A stretch of DNA of 64,000 bases from Methanosphaerula palustris E1-9c (GTDB taxonomy: Archaea > Halobacteriota > Methanomicrobia > Methanomicrobiales > Methanospirillaceae), in assembly GCF_000021965.1 (NCBI RefSeq), contig NC_011832.1, positions 2,335,242-2,399,241 on the forward strand, in the 5' to 3' direction. The notes beneath the pieces were generated by a model. That model had not been told where the DNA came from. It saw only the letters and a list, made by a program, of their open reading frames with translations, and ran no database searches. Shown piece after piece: positions 40,111 to 48,173 of the stretch. A program made the translations under genes and the position numbers. Each line of letters starts with the position of its first letter. The stretch's first letter is position 1.

Positions 40111-40593
40111 GTGACACTAGAGTGGCAGATAGAGGAACTTGAGCGGCGGATCAAATACAGATTTATTGACCAGGCACACCCCCAGAGGGCGCTGACCCGG
40201 CTGGCATTCGCCGGGGAACAGCACTTCGAAGACGACAGGGATATGGATGCCCTGGCTACGCTCGGGGATGCGGTGATCGATCTCCTGGTGATCGACGACC
40301 TGCTGCGGACCGGGGTGACCAGAAAAGGAGAGATTACGGTCTTGAAGGTGCGAAGGGTAAACATGAGCGTCCTCCGTTCCATCGCCGAATCGCTCGATCT
40401 AGCCCCGCTGGTCTTCTGGGGAAAGGGAGAGGAGACCCAGCAGGTCTGGCTGTCGGGCAGAGTGCTCGCAGAGTGCTGCGAAGCGGTGATCGGGGCGGTC
40501 TTTCTCGACGGCGGGCTCAGGGCTGTTCGGCAGGTGCTGGTGACACTAGAACTTATCAGCGAGAGAGAGGTTGAGCGTCGATCTGGAATATAA
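40111..40593 (+). CDS. RNase III-like endonuclease domain protein
   Basis: A 160-residue protein with only the RNase III catalytic fold and no double-stranded-RNA-binding domain. The first signature reads DALATLGDAVIDLLV, where canonical enzymes have ERLEFLGDAVL: the final Asp is kept, but the first Glu is Asp and the inner Glu is Ala. The second signature AECCEAVIGAVFLDGG keeps the metal-binding Glu. RNase III is uncommon in archaea. The altered first motif leaves activity in doubt; it could be a mini-III-like enzyme. The start is GTG at 40111. Confidence 0.75.
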   Translation: MTLEWQIEELERRIKYRFIDQAHPQRALTRLAFAGEQHFEDDRDMDALATLGDAVIDLLVIDDLLRTGVTRKGEITVLKVRRVNMSVLRSIAESLDLAPLVFWGKGEETQQVWLSGRVLAECCEAVIGAVFLDGGLRAVRQVLVTLELISEREVERRSGI

Positions 40594-40619
40594 TCTTAAA
40601 AAAGGTCTATTTAAAAAAA
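40594..40619. terminator. Convergent terminator region
   Basis: Between the RNase III-like gene and the SGNH hydrolase, which converge, lie an A6 run and an A6 run preceded by TTT (TCTTAAAAAAGG and CTATTTAAAAAAAT). These supply T runs for the minus-strand transcript, typical for archaeal termination. Confidence 0.4.
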
Positions 40620-41756
40620 TTAAACCCTGCCGGCAGGGAAATTGGATGGATACCATCTGACAAACATCTGATTTGGCGGGGTCAAACTCGTTGAACTGGC
40701 AGTTCCTGTGAAGCCACTGGATACTGTACTGAATGAACCCCAACTGCTGCTGCTCCAACTGCTCCCTGAACTCTGAGTCACACCGGCCGGGGCAGCGAAA
40801 CTTGTGTCACCGAGGACAAAGTTCTTACCGAGTCCAAAACTCGATCCAAACGCGGACGAGGCGATGACACTCTGGGTCGTGGCGGTGGCTGCAACCGTCT
40901 GCACAGCTGTCGGCTGTACAGTTACAGCGGTCTGAACTGCAGCAGTCTGTATTGCTACTGTCTGGACCGGCACGGCAGTCGTGACAGGAACCGTTGTCTG
41001 CACAGTAGTCGTTGTCGTGACCGCTGAACCACCGAGGACCTGTTTGAGAGCATTAAACCAGTTGGTTGCCAGTTTGATCTCCCCGCTCTTATCTGGGTGA
41101 ACTCCGCTCGACGCCACGTTGTCATTGACCCCGTCGTAGCCTGTATACTGGTCGACGAAGTAGACCGGGGACTGGGCCGTGCTCTTCTGGGATGCAAGCG
41201 CAGGAATGCGTGCATTCAGGGCATTCAGGTTGTCCCTTGAGATTGAGGTCGGCGGGATGGAGGCGAGCAGGAACTTTGCATTCGGGTTCCGTGCCCGAAC
41301 CGTGTCAATGATCGCACCGATGTTACTGACAGACGTGTCAGTCGGAACCTGGTGGAGGACATCGTTGGTCCCGATCATCAGCAGGACGACGTCGGCATGG
41401 TAACCAGTGAGCCACTGAGAGAGCTTACCCTGGGCAGGGTCATCAGAAGCACCGTTCAGGATCCCGTCGGTGGTATATCCCCCGTGTCCTTCGTTGTGCT
41501 GGTCGAAAGAGAAGGCAAAGTTCGGTTCCGTCCAGCTCCCAACAAAGTCAAAGTCATACCCGGCTGACTTCAGGTCATTATACAGCCAGTACCGGTACGA
41601 TGGGAGGTTCGCATCCTCAGGGGTGTCTGTCATCCCTTTTGTCAACGAGTCCCCCAGCGGGAGGATGTGAACCGTCGCAGATACGGCGGTCGTCCCCACC
41701 CCGAGAAAGAGGAGAGACCCAAGAAGAATCATAATTCCAATAGATGTGCGTTTCAT
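40620..41756 (-). CDS. Secreted SGNH/GDSL hydrolase
   Basis: A 378-residue exported esterase. A signal peptide covers residues 1-27. The four SGNH blocks are visible: ILPLGDSLTKG (block I serine, near residue 36), GHGGYTTDG (block II glycine), LLMIGTNDV (block III asparagine) and SGVHPDKSG (block V histidine). After about residue 245 the chain becomes a Thr/Val/Gln low-complexity linker, then a Ser-rich C-terminus, suggesting surface display or glycosylation. Acetyl or other acyl ester removal from a polysaccharide is likely for this class. Confidence 0.9.
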   Translation of the reverse strand: MKRTSIGIMILLGSLLFLGVGTTAVSATVHILPLGDSLTKGMTDTPEDANLPSYRYWLYNDLKSAGYDFDFVGSWTEPNFAFSFDQHNEGHGGYTTDGILNGASDDPAQGKLSQWLTGYHADVVLLMIGTNDVLHQVPTDTSVSNIGAIIDTVRARNPNAKFLLASIPPTSISRDNLNALNARIPALASQKSTAQSPVYFVDQYTGYDGVNDNVASSGVHPDKSGEIKLATNWFNALKQVLGGSAVTTTTTVQTTVPVTTAVPVQTVAIQTAAVQTAVTVQPTAVQTVAATATTQSVIASSAFGSSFGLGKNFVLGDTSFAAPAGVTQSSGSSWSSSSWGSFSTVSSGFTGTASSTSLTPPNQMFVRWYPSNFPAGRV

Positions 41757-41911
41757 ATGTTGCCTCGAACGATATCCTGTATCCTATAAAATTTAGCATT
41801 GTACTACATAGCGCTTGTGATGATCCTTTATACAAGGACGATGGAATCGGGCAGATCCACGACCAGGCGAAGAGTAGATGTACCTTGGGCGCCCTCATAT
41901 TAAGGATCACG

Positions 41912-42865
41912 ATGGCAAACCTGACAATTGCAGTGCTCGGTGAGAACGGGTATGCAAAGAACCTGGGCAAAGCTGGTACCGCCAGCGACATCACCTTCTA
42001 TAATCTAAAAAAAGGGGAGACAACGGTCACGTTCATCGAACCGACCAGGTACCCCGAACGGATCGTCTCGCTCTTCTATGCAGTCTCAACAGCGGCCGGC
42101 GCCCTCGTGGTGGTGGACGCCATCACAGCGCAGTTCGGGGAGTGTGTACTGATGCTCGACTCAGCCGGGATCAAGCAGGGCTGGCTGGTACTGAAGAACT
42201 ATCTGACCCGCGAGGAGTTGGCCCCGCTCATCAAGGGAACAGTCGTCGAGCACTACGCAGTTATCGAGGACGACCCCGTCGCTGAACGGGAGTTCTTCCT
42301 CTCCCATGCCCTAGGGCAACCTGCCCCGGAAACTGAAACAGGAACCGTTCCAGTGGACCATGCATTCCCGGTGAAGGGGATCGGGACTGTAGTCCTCGGG
42401 GATGTAGCCTTCGGGACCATCCACAAACACGACACCCTGACCGTCCTCCCTGGAGGAAAGAGCGTCCAGGTCCGTTCTATCCAGAAGCATGACGACGATG
42501 CCGATACGGCAGTGCAGGGGGACCGGGTCGGTGTCGCGCTTAAGAACATCGAAGCCGATGAGTTGACTCGCGGGGACGTGCTGACCGGCGATCCAAATCT
42601 GCTGGTCAGAGATGAGATCACCGGAGAGGCCAGGATCGTGAAGTACTGGCCTGCTGCCCTGAAGGAAGGAATGGTGCTGTACCTCGGTCACTGGATGCAG
42701 TTCATCCCCTGCCGGGTCACCGCTGTCACCGACCAGGGGGACTGGCACACCCCAACGATCACGCTGTCACTGGACAAACCGGTGATCGCCCGCTCAGGGG
42801 ACCGTAGTGTGCTCTGCTACCTGGAAGGCGGAAAACTTCGGATCACCGGCACGATTCCACTCTGA
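41912..42865 (+). CDS. SelB-like elongation-factor-related protein with degenerate G domain
   Basis: A 317-residue protein with the domain plan of a translational GTPase. The N-terminal ~155 residues (TIAVLGENGYAKNLGKAGTA ...) lack a Walker A/G1 motif and the NKxD motif. They are followed by an EF-Tu domain 2-like barrel (GIGTVVLGDVAFGTIHKHDT ... GDRVGVALKNIEADELTRGD) and a domain 3-like end. This fits the archaeal SelB-like family known for having lost GTP-binding motifs. Its role is unknown. The ATG at 41912 gives a start in the usual beta-strand; an upstream in-frame codon at 41744 would overlap the divergent hydrolase gene. Confidence 0.75.
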   Translation: MANLTIAVLGENGYAKNLGKAGTASDITFYNLKKGETTVTFIEPTRYPERIVSLFYAVSTAAGALVVVDAITAQFGECVLMLDSAGIKQGWLVLKNYLTREELAPLIKGTVVEHYAVIEDDPVAEREFFLSHALGQPAPETETGTVPVDHAFPVKGIGTVVLGDVAFGTIHKHDTLTVLPGGKSVQVRSIQKHDDDADTAVQGDRVGVALKNIEADELTRGDVLTGDPNLLVRDEITGEARIVKYWPAALKEGMVLYLGHWMQFIPCRVTAVTDQGDWHTPTITLSLDKPVIARSGDRSVLCYLEGGKLRITGTIPL

Positions 42866-42874
42866 TCAGCGGCA

Positions 42875-42891
42875 TTTTAAATTTTTAAAAA
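42875..42891. terminator. Convergent A/T terminator
   Basis: TTTTAAATTTTTAAAAA between the SelB-like gene and pdxT gives T runs on both strands immediately after the two stop codons. Confidence 0.45.
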
Positions 42892-42895
42892 GAGT

Positions 42896-43483
42896 TCAGA
42901 CGATCCCGAGCCCTGTAAGGAAGAGCCGGTGAAGCCTGAGATCCCCAGCGAGTTCCGGGTGGAATGAGAGGGCCATGTGCTTCCCCTGCAATACCGCAAC
43001 GATTCCCTGATCGATCGTAGCAAGGACCGTAGCCTCCGCACCGACCGACCTGACCACAGGCGCTCGGATGAAGACAGCATGGAACGGGGCGTCCAGCCCC
43101 TGAACTGGGATATCAGCCTCGAAGGACTCACGCTGTCGCCCGAAGGCGTTCCGGTCCACCTCCATGTCGATCAGACCGAGCGGGCAGATCCTTGGATCCT
43201 CAACACTCTTCGCCATCAGCACCATCCCGGCGCAGGTCGCAAATATCCCGCCCTGAAATCCGGTCAACACCTCGTGCATCCGGTTTTTCTCGATCAGCCG
43301 CGAGATCGTCGTCGACTCCCCGCCAGGGATCGCAATCGCATCGAGGGACGGGATCTGTGCCGCCTCCCGCACCTCAACGACCGATCCCACGACCGAAGGG
43401 ATTGTATCGAGGACCTGCTGGAAGGCCGTGATATGCTCGGCGACATCCCCCTGGAGTGCCAGTACCCCTATCTTAACGTCCAC
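42896..43483 (-). CDS. pdxT: Pyridoxal 5'-phosphate synthase glutaminase subunit
   Basis: A class I glutamine amidotransferase (195 residues) that feeds ammonia to PdxS for pyridoxal phosphate synthesis. The nucleophile cysteine is in [12 protein letters not shown], the substrate loop in IPGGESTTI, and the histidine-glutamate pair in LSFHPEL near the C-terminus. GTG at 43483 is chosen. It gives the family start ([17 protein letters not shown]), a GAGGTG ribosome-binding site lies 10 bases upstream, and it overlaps pdxS by 11 bases. Confidence 0.96.
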   Translation of the reverse strand: MDVKIGVLALQGDVAEHITAFQQVLDTIPSVVGSVVEVREAAQIPSLDAIAIPGGESTTISRLIEKNRMHEVLTGFQGGIFATCAGMVLMAKSVEDPRICPLGLIDMEVDRNAFGRQRESFEADIPVQGLDAPFHAVFIRAPVVRSVGAEATVLATIDQGIVAVLQGKHMALSFHPELAGDLRLHRLFLTGLGIV

Positions 43484-44369
43484 GGAACTGGAGCACCTCG
43501 TCGTCCTTGAGAGTATGAACATCGATCCCCTTCATCGCCTCGCCAAGCCCGCGGGAGACCTCAGCGATCACAGCCGGCTCCTGGTAGTGGTTGACCGCCT
43601 CGACGACAGCCTTGGCCGTTCGGGCCGGGTTGCTGGAGAGGAAAATTCCTGAACCGACAAATACACCGTCTGCACCGAGGTGCATCATCAGGGCCGCATC
43701 CGAGGGGGTCGCTATCCCACCAGCCGAGAAGTTCACGACCGGAAGTCTTCCCCGCTCAGCACACTCGATGACGAGGGCTGTCGGCGCCTCGATCGACCGG
43801 GCCCGGTCGATCAGCTCCTGTCGGTCGAGCCCTTTGAGCTGCCGGATCTCGCCCATGATCGCATGCATGTGCCTGACGGCCTCGACGACGTTGCCGGTGC
43901 CAGCCTCGCCCTTGGTCCGGATCATGGCTGCGCCTTCATCGATCCGACGGAGAGCCTCGCCGAGATTCCGCGCACCGCAGACGAATGGAACATCAAATTC
44001 AGTCTTCCGAATATGATATTCTTCATCAGCAGGTGTCAGTACCTCGCTCTCATCAATCATATCGACCCCAAGCGATTCGAGCACCCGGGCCTCGATAAAG
44101 TGACCGATCCTGACCTTACCCATCACCGGGATGCTGACCGCATCGATGATTCCGGTCACACGATCTGGGTCCGCCATCCTGGCCACCCCACCGGCTTTTC
44201 TGATCTCTGCCGGTACCCGCTCAAGGGCCATCACAGCGACAGCCCCCGCTTCCTCAGCGATCCGCGCCTGATCTGCGTTGACCACATCCATGATCACACC
44301 ACCCTTCTGCATGGACGCGAATCCGCGCTTCAGCAGCTCGGTGCCGAACCTCAGTTCCTCGAGCTTCAT
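43473..44369 (-). CDS. pdxS: Pyridoxal 5'-phosphate synthase subunit PdxS
   Basis: A 298-residue TIM-barrel enzyme condensing ribose 5-phosphate, glyceraldehyde 3-phosphate and PdxT-derived ammonia. The catalytic lysine region is [17 protein letters not shown], and phosphate-binding loops are in [17 protein letters not shown] and [15 protein letters not shown] at 44369 gives the normal start ([16 protein letters not shown]) and the exact usual length. It lies 4 bases after cbiB and overlaps pdxT. Confidence 0.97.
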   Translation of the reverse strand: MKLEELRFGTELLKRGFASMQKGGVIMDVVNADQARIAEEAGAVAVMALERVPAEIRKAGGVARMADPDRVTGIIDAVSIPVMGKVRIGHFIEARVLESLGVDMIDESEVLTPADEEYHIRKTEFDVPFVCGARNLGEALRRIDEGAAMIRTKGEAGTGNVVEAVRHMHAIMGEIRQLKGLDRQELIDRARSIEAPTALVIECAERGRLPVVNFSAGGIATPSDAALMMHLGADGVFVGSGIFLSSNPARTAKAVVEAVNHYQEPAVIAEVSRGLGEAMKGIDVHTLKDDEVLQFRGR

Positions 44370-44373
44370 GTTC

Positions 44374-45306
44374 CTATCTATAGGAGAGACCACGCAATAA
44401 AAAGAGTGTGCACCCGGCAAGGATTACCAGCAGGAGCGTAGCCTCCCTGACCGTCAAGATGACCAGTACTCCCCGTTTTGAGAGCGATCCTTCGGCCTCC
44501 CCGATCCGGTAAACCCCGGGTTTCTCAAAAAGCACCCCCGTTCCGCCGGCGATCAGGGACATCGGGATCCCCCCGTTGAACCCGGGCCGCTTCTTCCGAT
44601 CCCGAATAAACACCTGCCAGGCCGCCCATCCCCGCCCCTGGAGAGTAAAGATCAAGAGCAGGAGCAGACCGGTGACTCTGGCCGGGATATAACTGAGCAG
44701 GTCGTCGAGCCTGGCCGGCGCCCAGCCGAGCCGTTCGCGTTCGTCTCGGTACCCGAGCATCGCATCCATCGTATTGACCGCCCGGTAGACCGCCGCACCG
44801 GTCAGTCCAAAGACCAGAAAGAAGAGAAGGGGGGCAATGATGCTGTCAACCAGATTCTCAGCCACCGATTCGTAGGCCGCCGAGAGAATATGCTCCCCGT
44901 CCAATGCTGCTGTGTTCCGGGAGACCAGCCGTTGCACCTCGTGCCGACCTGAACCAAGGTCAGACTCCACGGCCGTCACCACCGCGGCCGCATGCTCCTC
45001 CAGCGAGCGCCAGGCAAAACAGGACTTGAGCAGAAACGGACCCGCCACCAGGTAGAGCACAAGCGGAGCATAGTTCGAGAAGAGCCAGAACGGCAGGGCG
45101 AAGAGCGTGGCCGTCAACAGGGTGAGGAGGAGCCCGATACTTCGCTGTGCACGAACTGGCCAGCGTTCAGGCCGACTCCAGAGCCCGATGAACATGCCGA
45201 GGAGGGCGACAGGATGAAATCGGGAATGGGGATCCCCGATGACCCGGTCCACCAGCAGGGACCCTACCAGCACCAGAAGGGTTACCCCTGCCGGTGAGAG
45301 TACCAT
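44374..45306 (-). CDS. cbiB: Adenosylcobinamide-phosphate synthase
   Basis: An integral membrane enzyme (310 residues, four to six membrane segments) attaching aminopropanol phosphate to adenosylcobyric acid in corrinoid synthesis. Methanogens need corrinoids for the methyl-transferring Mtr complex. Family motifs are [18 protein letters not shown] at the N-terminus, [20 protein letters not shown] and the C-terminal [16 protein letters not shown] at 45306 overlaps the preceding gene by 25 bases. Confidence 0.93.
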   Translation of the reverse strand: MVLSPAGVTLLVLVGSLLVDRVIGDPHSRFHPVALLGMFIGLWSRPERWPVRAQRSIGLLLTLLTATLFALPFWLFSNYAPLVLYLVAGPFLLKSCFAWRSLEEHAAAVVTAVESDLGSGRHEVQRLVSRNTAALDGEHILSAAYESVAENLVDSIIAPLLFFLVFGLTGAAVYRAVNTMDAMLGYRDERERLGWAPARLDDLLSYIPARVTGLLLLLIFTLQGRGWAAWQVFIRDRKKRPGFNGGIPMSLIAGGTGVLFEKPGVYRIGEAEGSLSKRGVLVILTVREATLLLVILAGCTLFLLRGLSYR

Positions 45307-45815
45307 TGGACCAAAATCCCGGCAAAGATGAGGGCAAAAGCCGTGAAATTCAGCAGGTCTACCCGCACGTACCACCAGAACAGGTACATAAAGAGCCCGA
45401 GAATCGCAAAGATCTGCACCACGGGAGGGGTCGAGGTCTCAGGCGCCACGTAGACCGGATACTGGGTCCGCTGCCGCTCCGCCACCTCCTTCACCACCTT
45501 CGGCCGGATCACCTGCACCTCGATCGTGTCCCTAACCGTGCCATACCCGGTGACCACGTTGATCGAGAAGGTACCCGGATAGGCGTCCTCACGGATCGGG
45601 AGATCGAAGATCATCTCGTCGCGGACGAAGATGTTCTGGTGCGTGAACTCGGTGAACTGCCCGGCGTCCATGGCAGAAAACGAGAGATGAACCGGGGCGC
45701 CGTAGTTGATCAACCGGAAGGTGAGCGGTCGGCCCACTCCGATCTGGAGCGGATCGCGAGGGACCTCTAGCGAGTTGATCCTCTTCCGATTCAAGTAGAT
45801 CTCATTGGCCTCCAT
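45282..45815 (-). CDS. Membrane-anchored beta-rich protein of unknown function
   Basis: A 177-residue protein. The first ~120 residues look like an Ig-like or cupredoxin-like beta sandwich (RPLTFRLINYGAPVHLSFS, YPGTFSINVVTGYGTVRDT), and two hydrophobic segments near the C-terminus (VVQIFAILGLFMYLFWWY and [15 protein letters not shown]) anchor it. There is no signal peptide, so topology is uncertain. ATG at 45815 is chosen because a GGGGTGA element ends 5 bases before it. It lies between the Trm112-like gene and cbiB; no function is recognised. Confidence 0.72.
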   Translation of the reverse strand: MEANEIYLNRKRINSLEVPRDPLQIGVGRPLTFRLINYGAPVHLSFSAMDAGQFTEFTHQNIFVRDEMIFDLPIREDAYPGTFSINVVTGYGTVRDTIEVQVIRPKVVKEVAERQRTQYPVYVAPETSTPPVVQIFAILGLFMYLFWWYVRVDLLNFTAFALIFAGILVQWYSHRQG

Positions 45816-45827
45816 CAAACTCACCCC

Positions 45828-45995
45828 TTATTCGGTCTTCTGCGGGAGCAGGTCCGGGATTCCGTCATGGATCGGATATCCAGCCCTGCAGGCTGCACAG
45901 AAGAGCGTACCCTCCCGAACCTCAGATTCATCCTCTTCGACCGCCTGCAGGGTAAGGTCACCCTTACAGATAGGGCAACAGAGGATCTCCATCAT
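45828..45995 (-). CDS. Trm112-like zinc-binding protein
   Basis: A 55-residue protein with a CPIC near the N-terminus (EILCCPICKGDLTL) and a second Cys pair in LFCAACRAGYP, ending HDGIPDLLP. This is the Trm112 layout, a small zinc partner that activates several methyltransferases for tRNA, rRNA and release factors in eukaryotes and archaea. Two adjacent ATGs at 45995 and 45992 are possible; upstream in-frame codons to 46016 would add seven residues. It follows purA by 51 bases. Confidence 0.83.
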   Translation of the reverse strand: MMEILCCPICKGDLTLQAVEEDESEVREGTLFCAACRAGYPIHDGIPDLLPQKTE

Positions 45996-46046
45996 ACTTC
46001 TTCTCATCTCGATCACTAGTCCTCTCTACCTTGTTCAACACCACCT

Positions 46047-47057
46047 TCAGAACTCATCGCGCAGATCGATGATCTGTGAGAGCTCGGGACCTGTCGAGAT
46101 CAGCGTGATCGGCCGGTTGATATCATCTTCAGCCGCACGGAGAAAATCCAGGGCCTTAGGAGTCAGTTTCTCATAATCGGTCACACCGAAGCAAGCCTTG
46201 TCCACCTTGTCAATCCCTGTTATCGCGACCTGCGTACACCCATTGATCATCGCCGAGTACCGGGCCATCTTCCCATCCCAGCACCCAATCCGCCGTTCGC
46301 GGTGAGTGACCGTTCCAAACTCCTGGATCCCGAGTTCTCCTGATTGTTCGTGGGACATCTCGGTGGAGAAGGGTCCTTCTCCGACTCTGGTCGGGTATGC
46401 CTTGAAGACCACGACCACATCATCGATCCCAGTCGGCCCGACCCCGATATCTGCCGCGATCTGCGAGGCCGAAGTATCCTTGCTGGTCACATAGGGATAA
46501 CTCCCATAATAGAGGGAGATCCCAAATCCCTGCGTTCCTTCGAGGAGAACAACCTCATCATTATCGATCGCCGTGTTTACCTCGACCGGAACATCGATCA
46601 GGTACTCCTTCAGTTCGGGCAGATCCTGTGCCAGCCTACCGACCCTCATCACTCGGTCAGCATTGGCCGGGCCGCAGCCTGTACCGGTGGACCCGATCTT
46701 CTGGGAGAGGTGGACGCTGGCCTTATCTGCTGCGATATGCTTCTCTTCGATGATTCCGCATCGCCGGTCGACGAAGATCCTTCCTTTCACACCCAGAACA
46801 TCGACCTCCCGCGCCAGCACACGCGGGTCGACGAGCACCCCTGCGCCGATACAGAGGCGGGCATCGGGATAGACGAACCCTGAAGGGACCATCCGGACGC
46901 CGTACTCCTTCTCACCCACCTGAACAGTGTGGCCTGCATTTGGACCTACACCGCCCCGTGCGATGATTGTGGGCTCATCTGCATGGGCGATATGTGCGAC
47001 AATCTTCCCCTTTCCTTCGTCTCCAAAGAATCCACCAACTATTACGGTACAGGTCAT
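46047..47057 (-). CDS. purA: Adenylosuccinate synthetase
   Basis: Joins IMP and aspartate with GTP on the way to AMP (336 residues from this start, the short archaeal form, compared with about 430 in bacteria). Visible motifs are the P-loop-like GGFFGDEGKGKIV, the catalytic GPNAGHTV, GSTGTGCGPA and EGTQGFGISLYYGSYP. ATG at 47057 (MTCTVIVGG) is the family start; an upstream in-frame codon at 47099 adds 14 unlikely residues. It heads the run purA-trm112-like-membrane protein-cbiB-pdxS-pdxT. Confidence 0.96.
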   Translation of the reverse strand: MTCTVIVGGFFGDEGKGKIVAHIAHADEPTIIARGGVGPNAGHTVQVGEKEYGVRMVPSGFVYPDARLCIGAGVLVDPRVLAREVDVLGVKGRIFVDRRCGIIEEKHIAADKASVHLSQKIGSTGTGCGPANADRVMRVGRLAQDLPELKEYLIDVPVEVNTAIDNDEVVLLEGTQGFGISLYYGSYPYVTSKDTSASQIAADIGVGPTGIDDVVVVFKAYPTRVGEGPFSTEMSHEQSGELGIQEFGTVTHRERRIGCWDGKMARYSAMINGCTQVAITGIDKVDKACFGVTDYEKLTPKALDFLRAAEDDINRPITLISTGPELSQIIDLRDEF

Positions 47058-47198
47058 TATTCTATCATATACTGTGGGGTGATTCACCCTGATAAACATT
47101 TATTCTGATAAAACCTGGATCTAGCTCGAACCGAGGGGGAGCATTGATGGAAAAAAGGGGTGTGATCCATATCGGACCTGCTGGTGTGTTACTGTCAA

Positions 47199-47226
47199 CA
47201 GCAGATCTGCAGGAGCAGATCTGCTG
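47199..47226 (-). terminator. Strong hairpin at the end of the fwd/hdr operon
   Basis: CAGCAGATCTGC, a 4-base loop (AGGA on the plus strand), then the exact complement GCAGATCTGCTG: a perfect 12-base-pair stem, 22 bases after the fwdC stop. No T run follows on the minus strand, so it may end or stabilise the transcript rather than act as a classic intrinsic terminator. Confidence 0.5.
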
Positions 47227-47248
47227 GTTCTGAATAAATGTTGAGCGG

Positions 47249-48163
47249 TTACTCTTCAGATGAAGCGGACTCAGCCTCTGCGGCCGCCCTCCTCTTTGCC
47301 TTCTTCTGTTCGCGCATTGCCTGCAATCGTGCCGTTCTGATCGCATCGTCATCGGCAGCCGCGGACTTCTTCACATAGAGAGTGCCATAGACGACTTGCC
47401 CCTTCTTCGTCCGGTGCCGCTCGCCGAGATCGCCCTGATAGAGCGAGAAGATCGCCTTCTGACCGTCGACCTCCCGCTCCACGTCCTCGACGTATTTAAA
47501 ACCGGGCATCATCACATCGACGGTGCCGAAGACCGTGATCTCGCCTTCGACCATCTGGCCGCCGAGCCTGCTCTTCGCATTGCCCTTGACGATGATCGTG
47601 CCGCCCTCTGCATGGGTACCGACATGGATGTCCACATCGCCGCCGATGATGATCGTACCGCCATTCATGAATGTCCCGATATCGCTGCCTGCGTTGCCGC
47701 CTACGCGGATCAGACCGCCCTGCATCCCGCGCCAGTCGCCCCGGTATGCTGACCCGAGGTAATTGCCTGCGTTCCCTTCGATCAGCAGCTCGCCACCCTT
47801 CATTCCGGTGGCTGCGAAGGCGTCAACATTGCCCTTGACGGTCAATTTTCCACCCGCCATCCAGGCGCCGACATACATATCGGCATTCCCTTCAATCACC
47901 ATCTCACCGGCTGACATCTTCATCCCCAGGTACTTGACCCTGGAGAAGTCACCCTTCAGCACGACCTTTGTCTCAGCCGCGGTGGGGCCGGCGTTGCCGG
48001 TGATCTCGAAGTACTTGCCGATGGTGAACTGCTCGGTCCCTTCATAGACATGAAGGGCTGCGATCTCAGCGGCACTCTTGCCTGCGAAACCGTCGGGAGT
48101 GATATGTTCAGCCTCGACGAAGAGTTTCGGCTGATCCTTGATTGTGACTGTAACTGTCTCCAT
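47249..48163 (-). CDS. fwdC: Formylmethanofuran dehydrogenase subunit C
   Basis: A 304-residue subunit that packs against FwdA and FwdB in the enzyme reducing CO2 to formylmethanofuran. The centre is a beta-helix of GxxGxxxG repeats (for example GNAGNYLGSAYRGDWRGMQG and GGDVDIHVGTHAEGGTIIVK), homologous to the C-terminal domain of glutamate synthase. ATG at 48163 (METVTVTIKDQPKL) lies 10 bases after fwdA. The last ~35 residues form an Ala/Lys/Arg/Glu-rich tail (REQKKAKRRAAAEAESASS) beyond the usual end of the family. Confidence 0.95.
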   Translation of the reverse strand: METVTVTIKDQPKLFVEAEHITPDGFAGKSAAEIAALHVYEGTEQFTIGKYFEITGNAGPTAAETKVVLKGDFSRVKYLGMKMSAGEMVIEGNADMYVGAWMAGGKLTVKGNVDAFAATGMKGGELLIEGNAGNYLGSAYRGDWRGMQGGLIRVGGNAGSDIGTFMNGGTIIIGGDVDIHVGTHAEGGTIIVKGNAKSRLGGQMVEGEITVFGTVDVMMPGFKYVEDVEREVDGQKAIFSLYQGDLGERHRTKKGQVVYGTLYVKKSAAADDDAIRTARLQAMREQKKAKRRAAAEAESASSEE

Positions 48164-48173
48164 ACCACTCACC

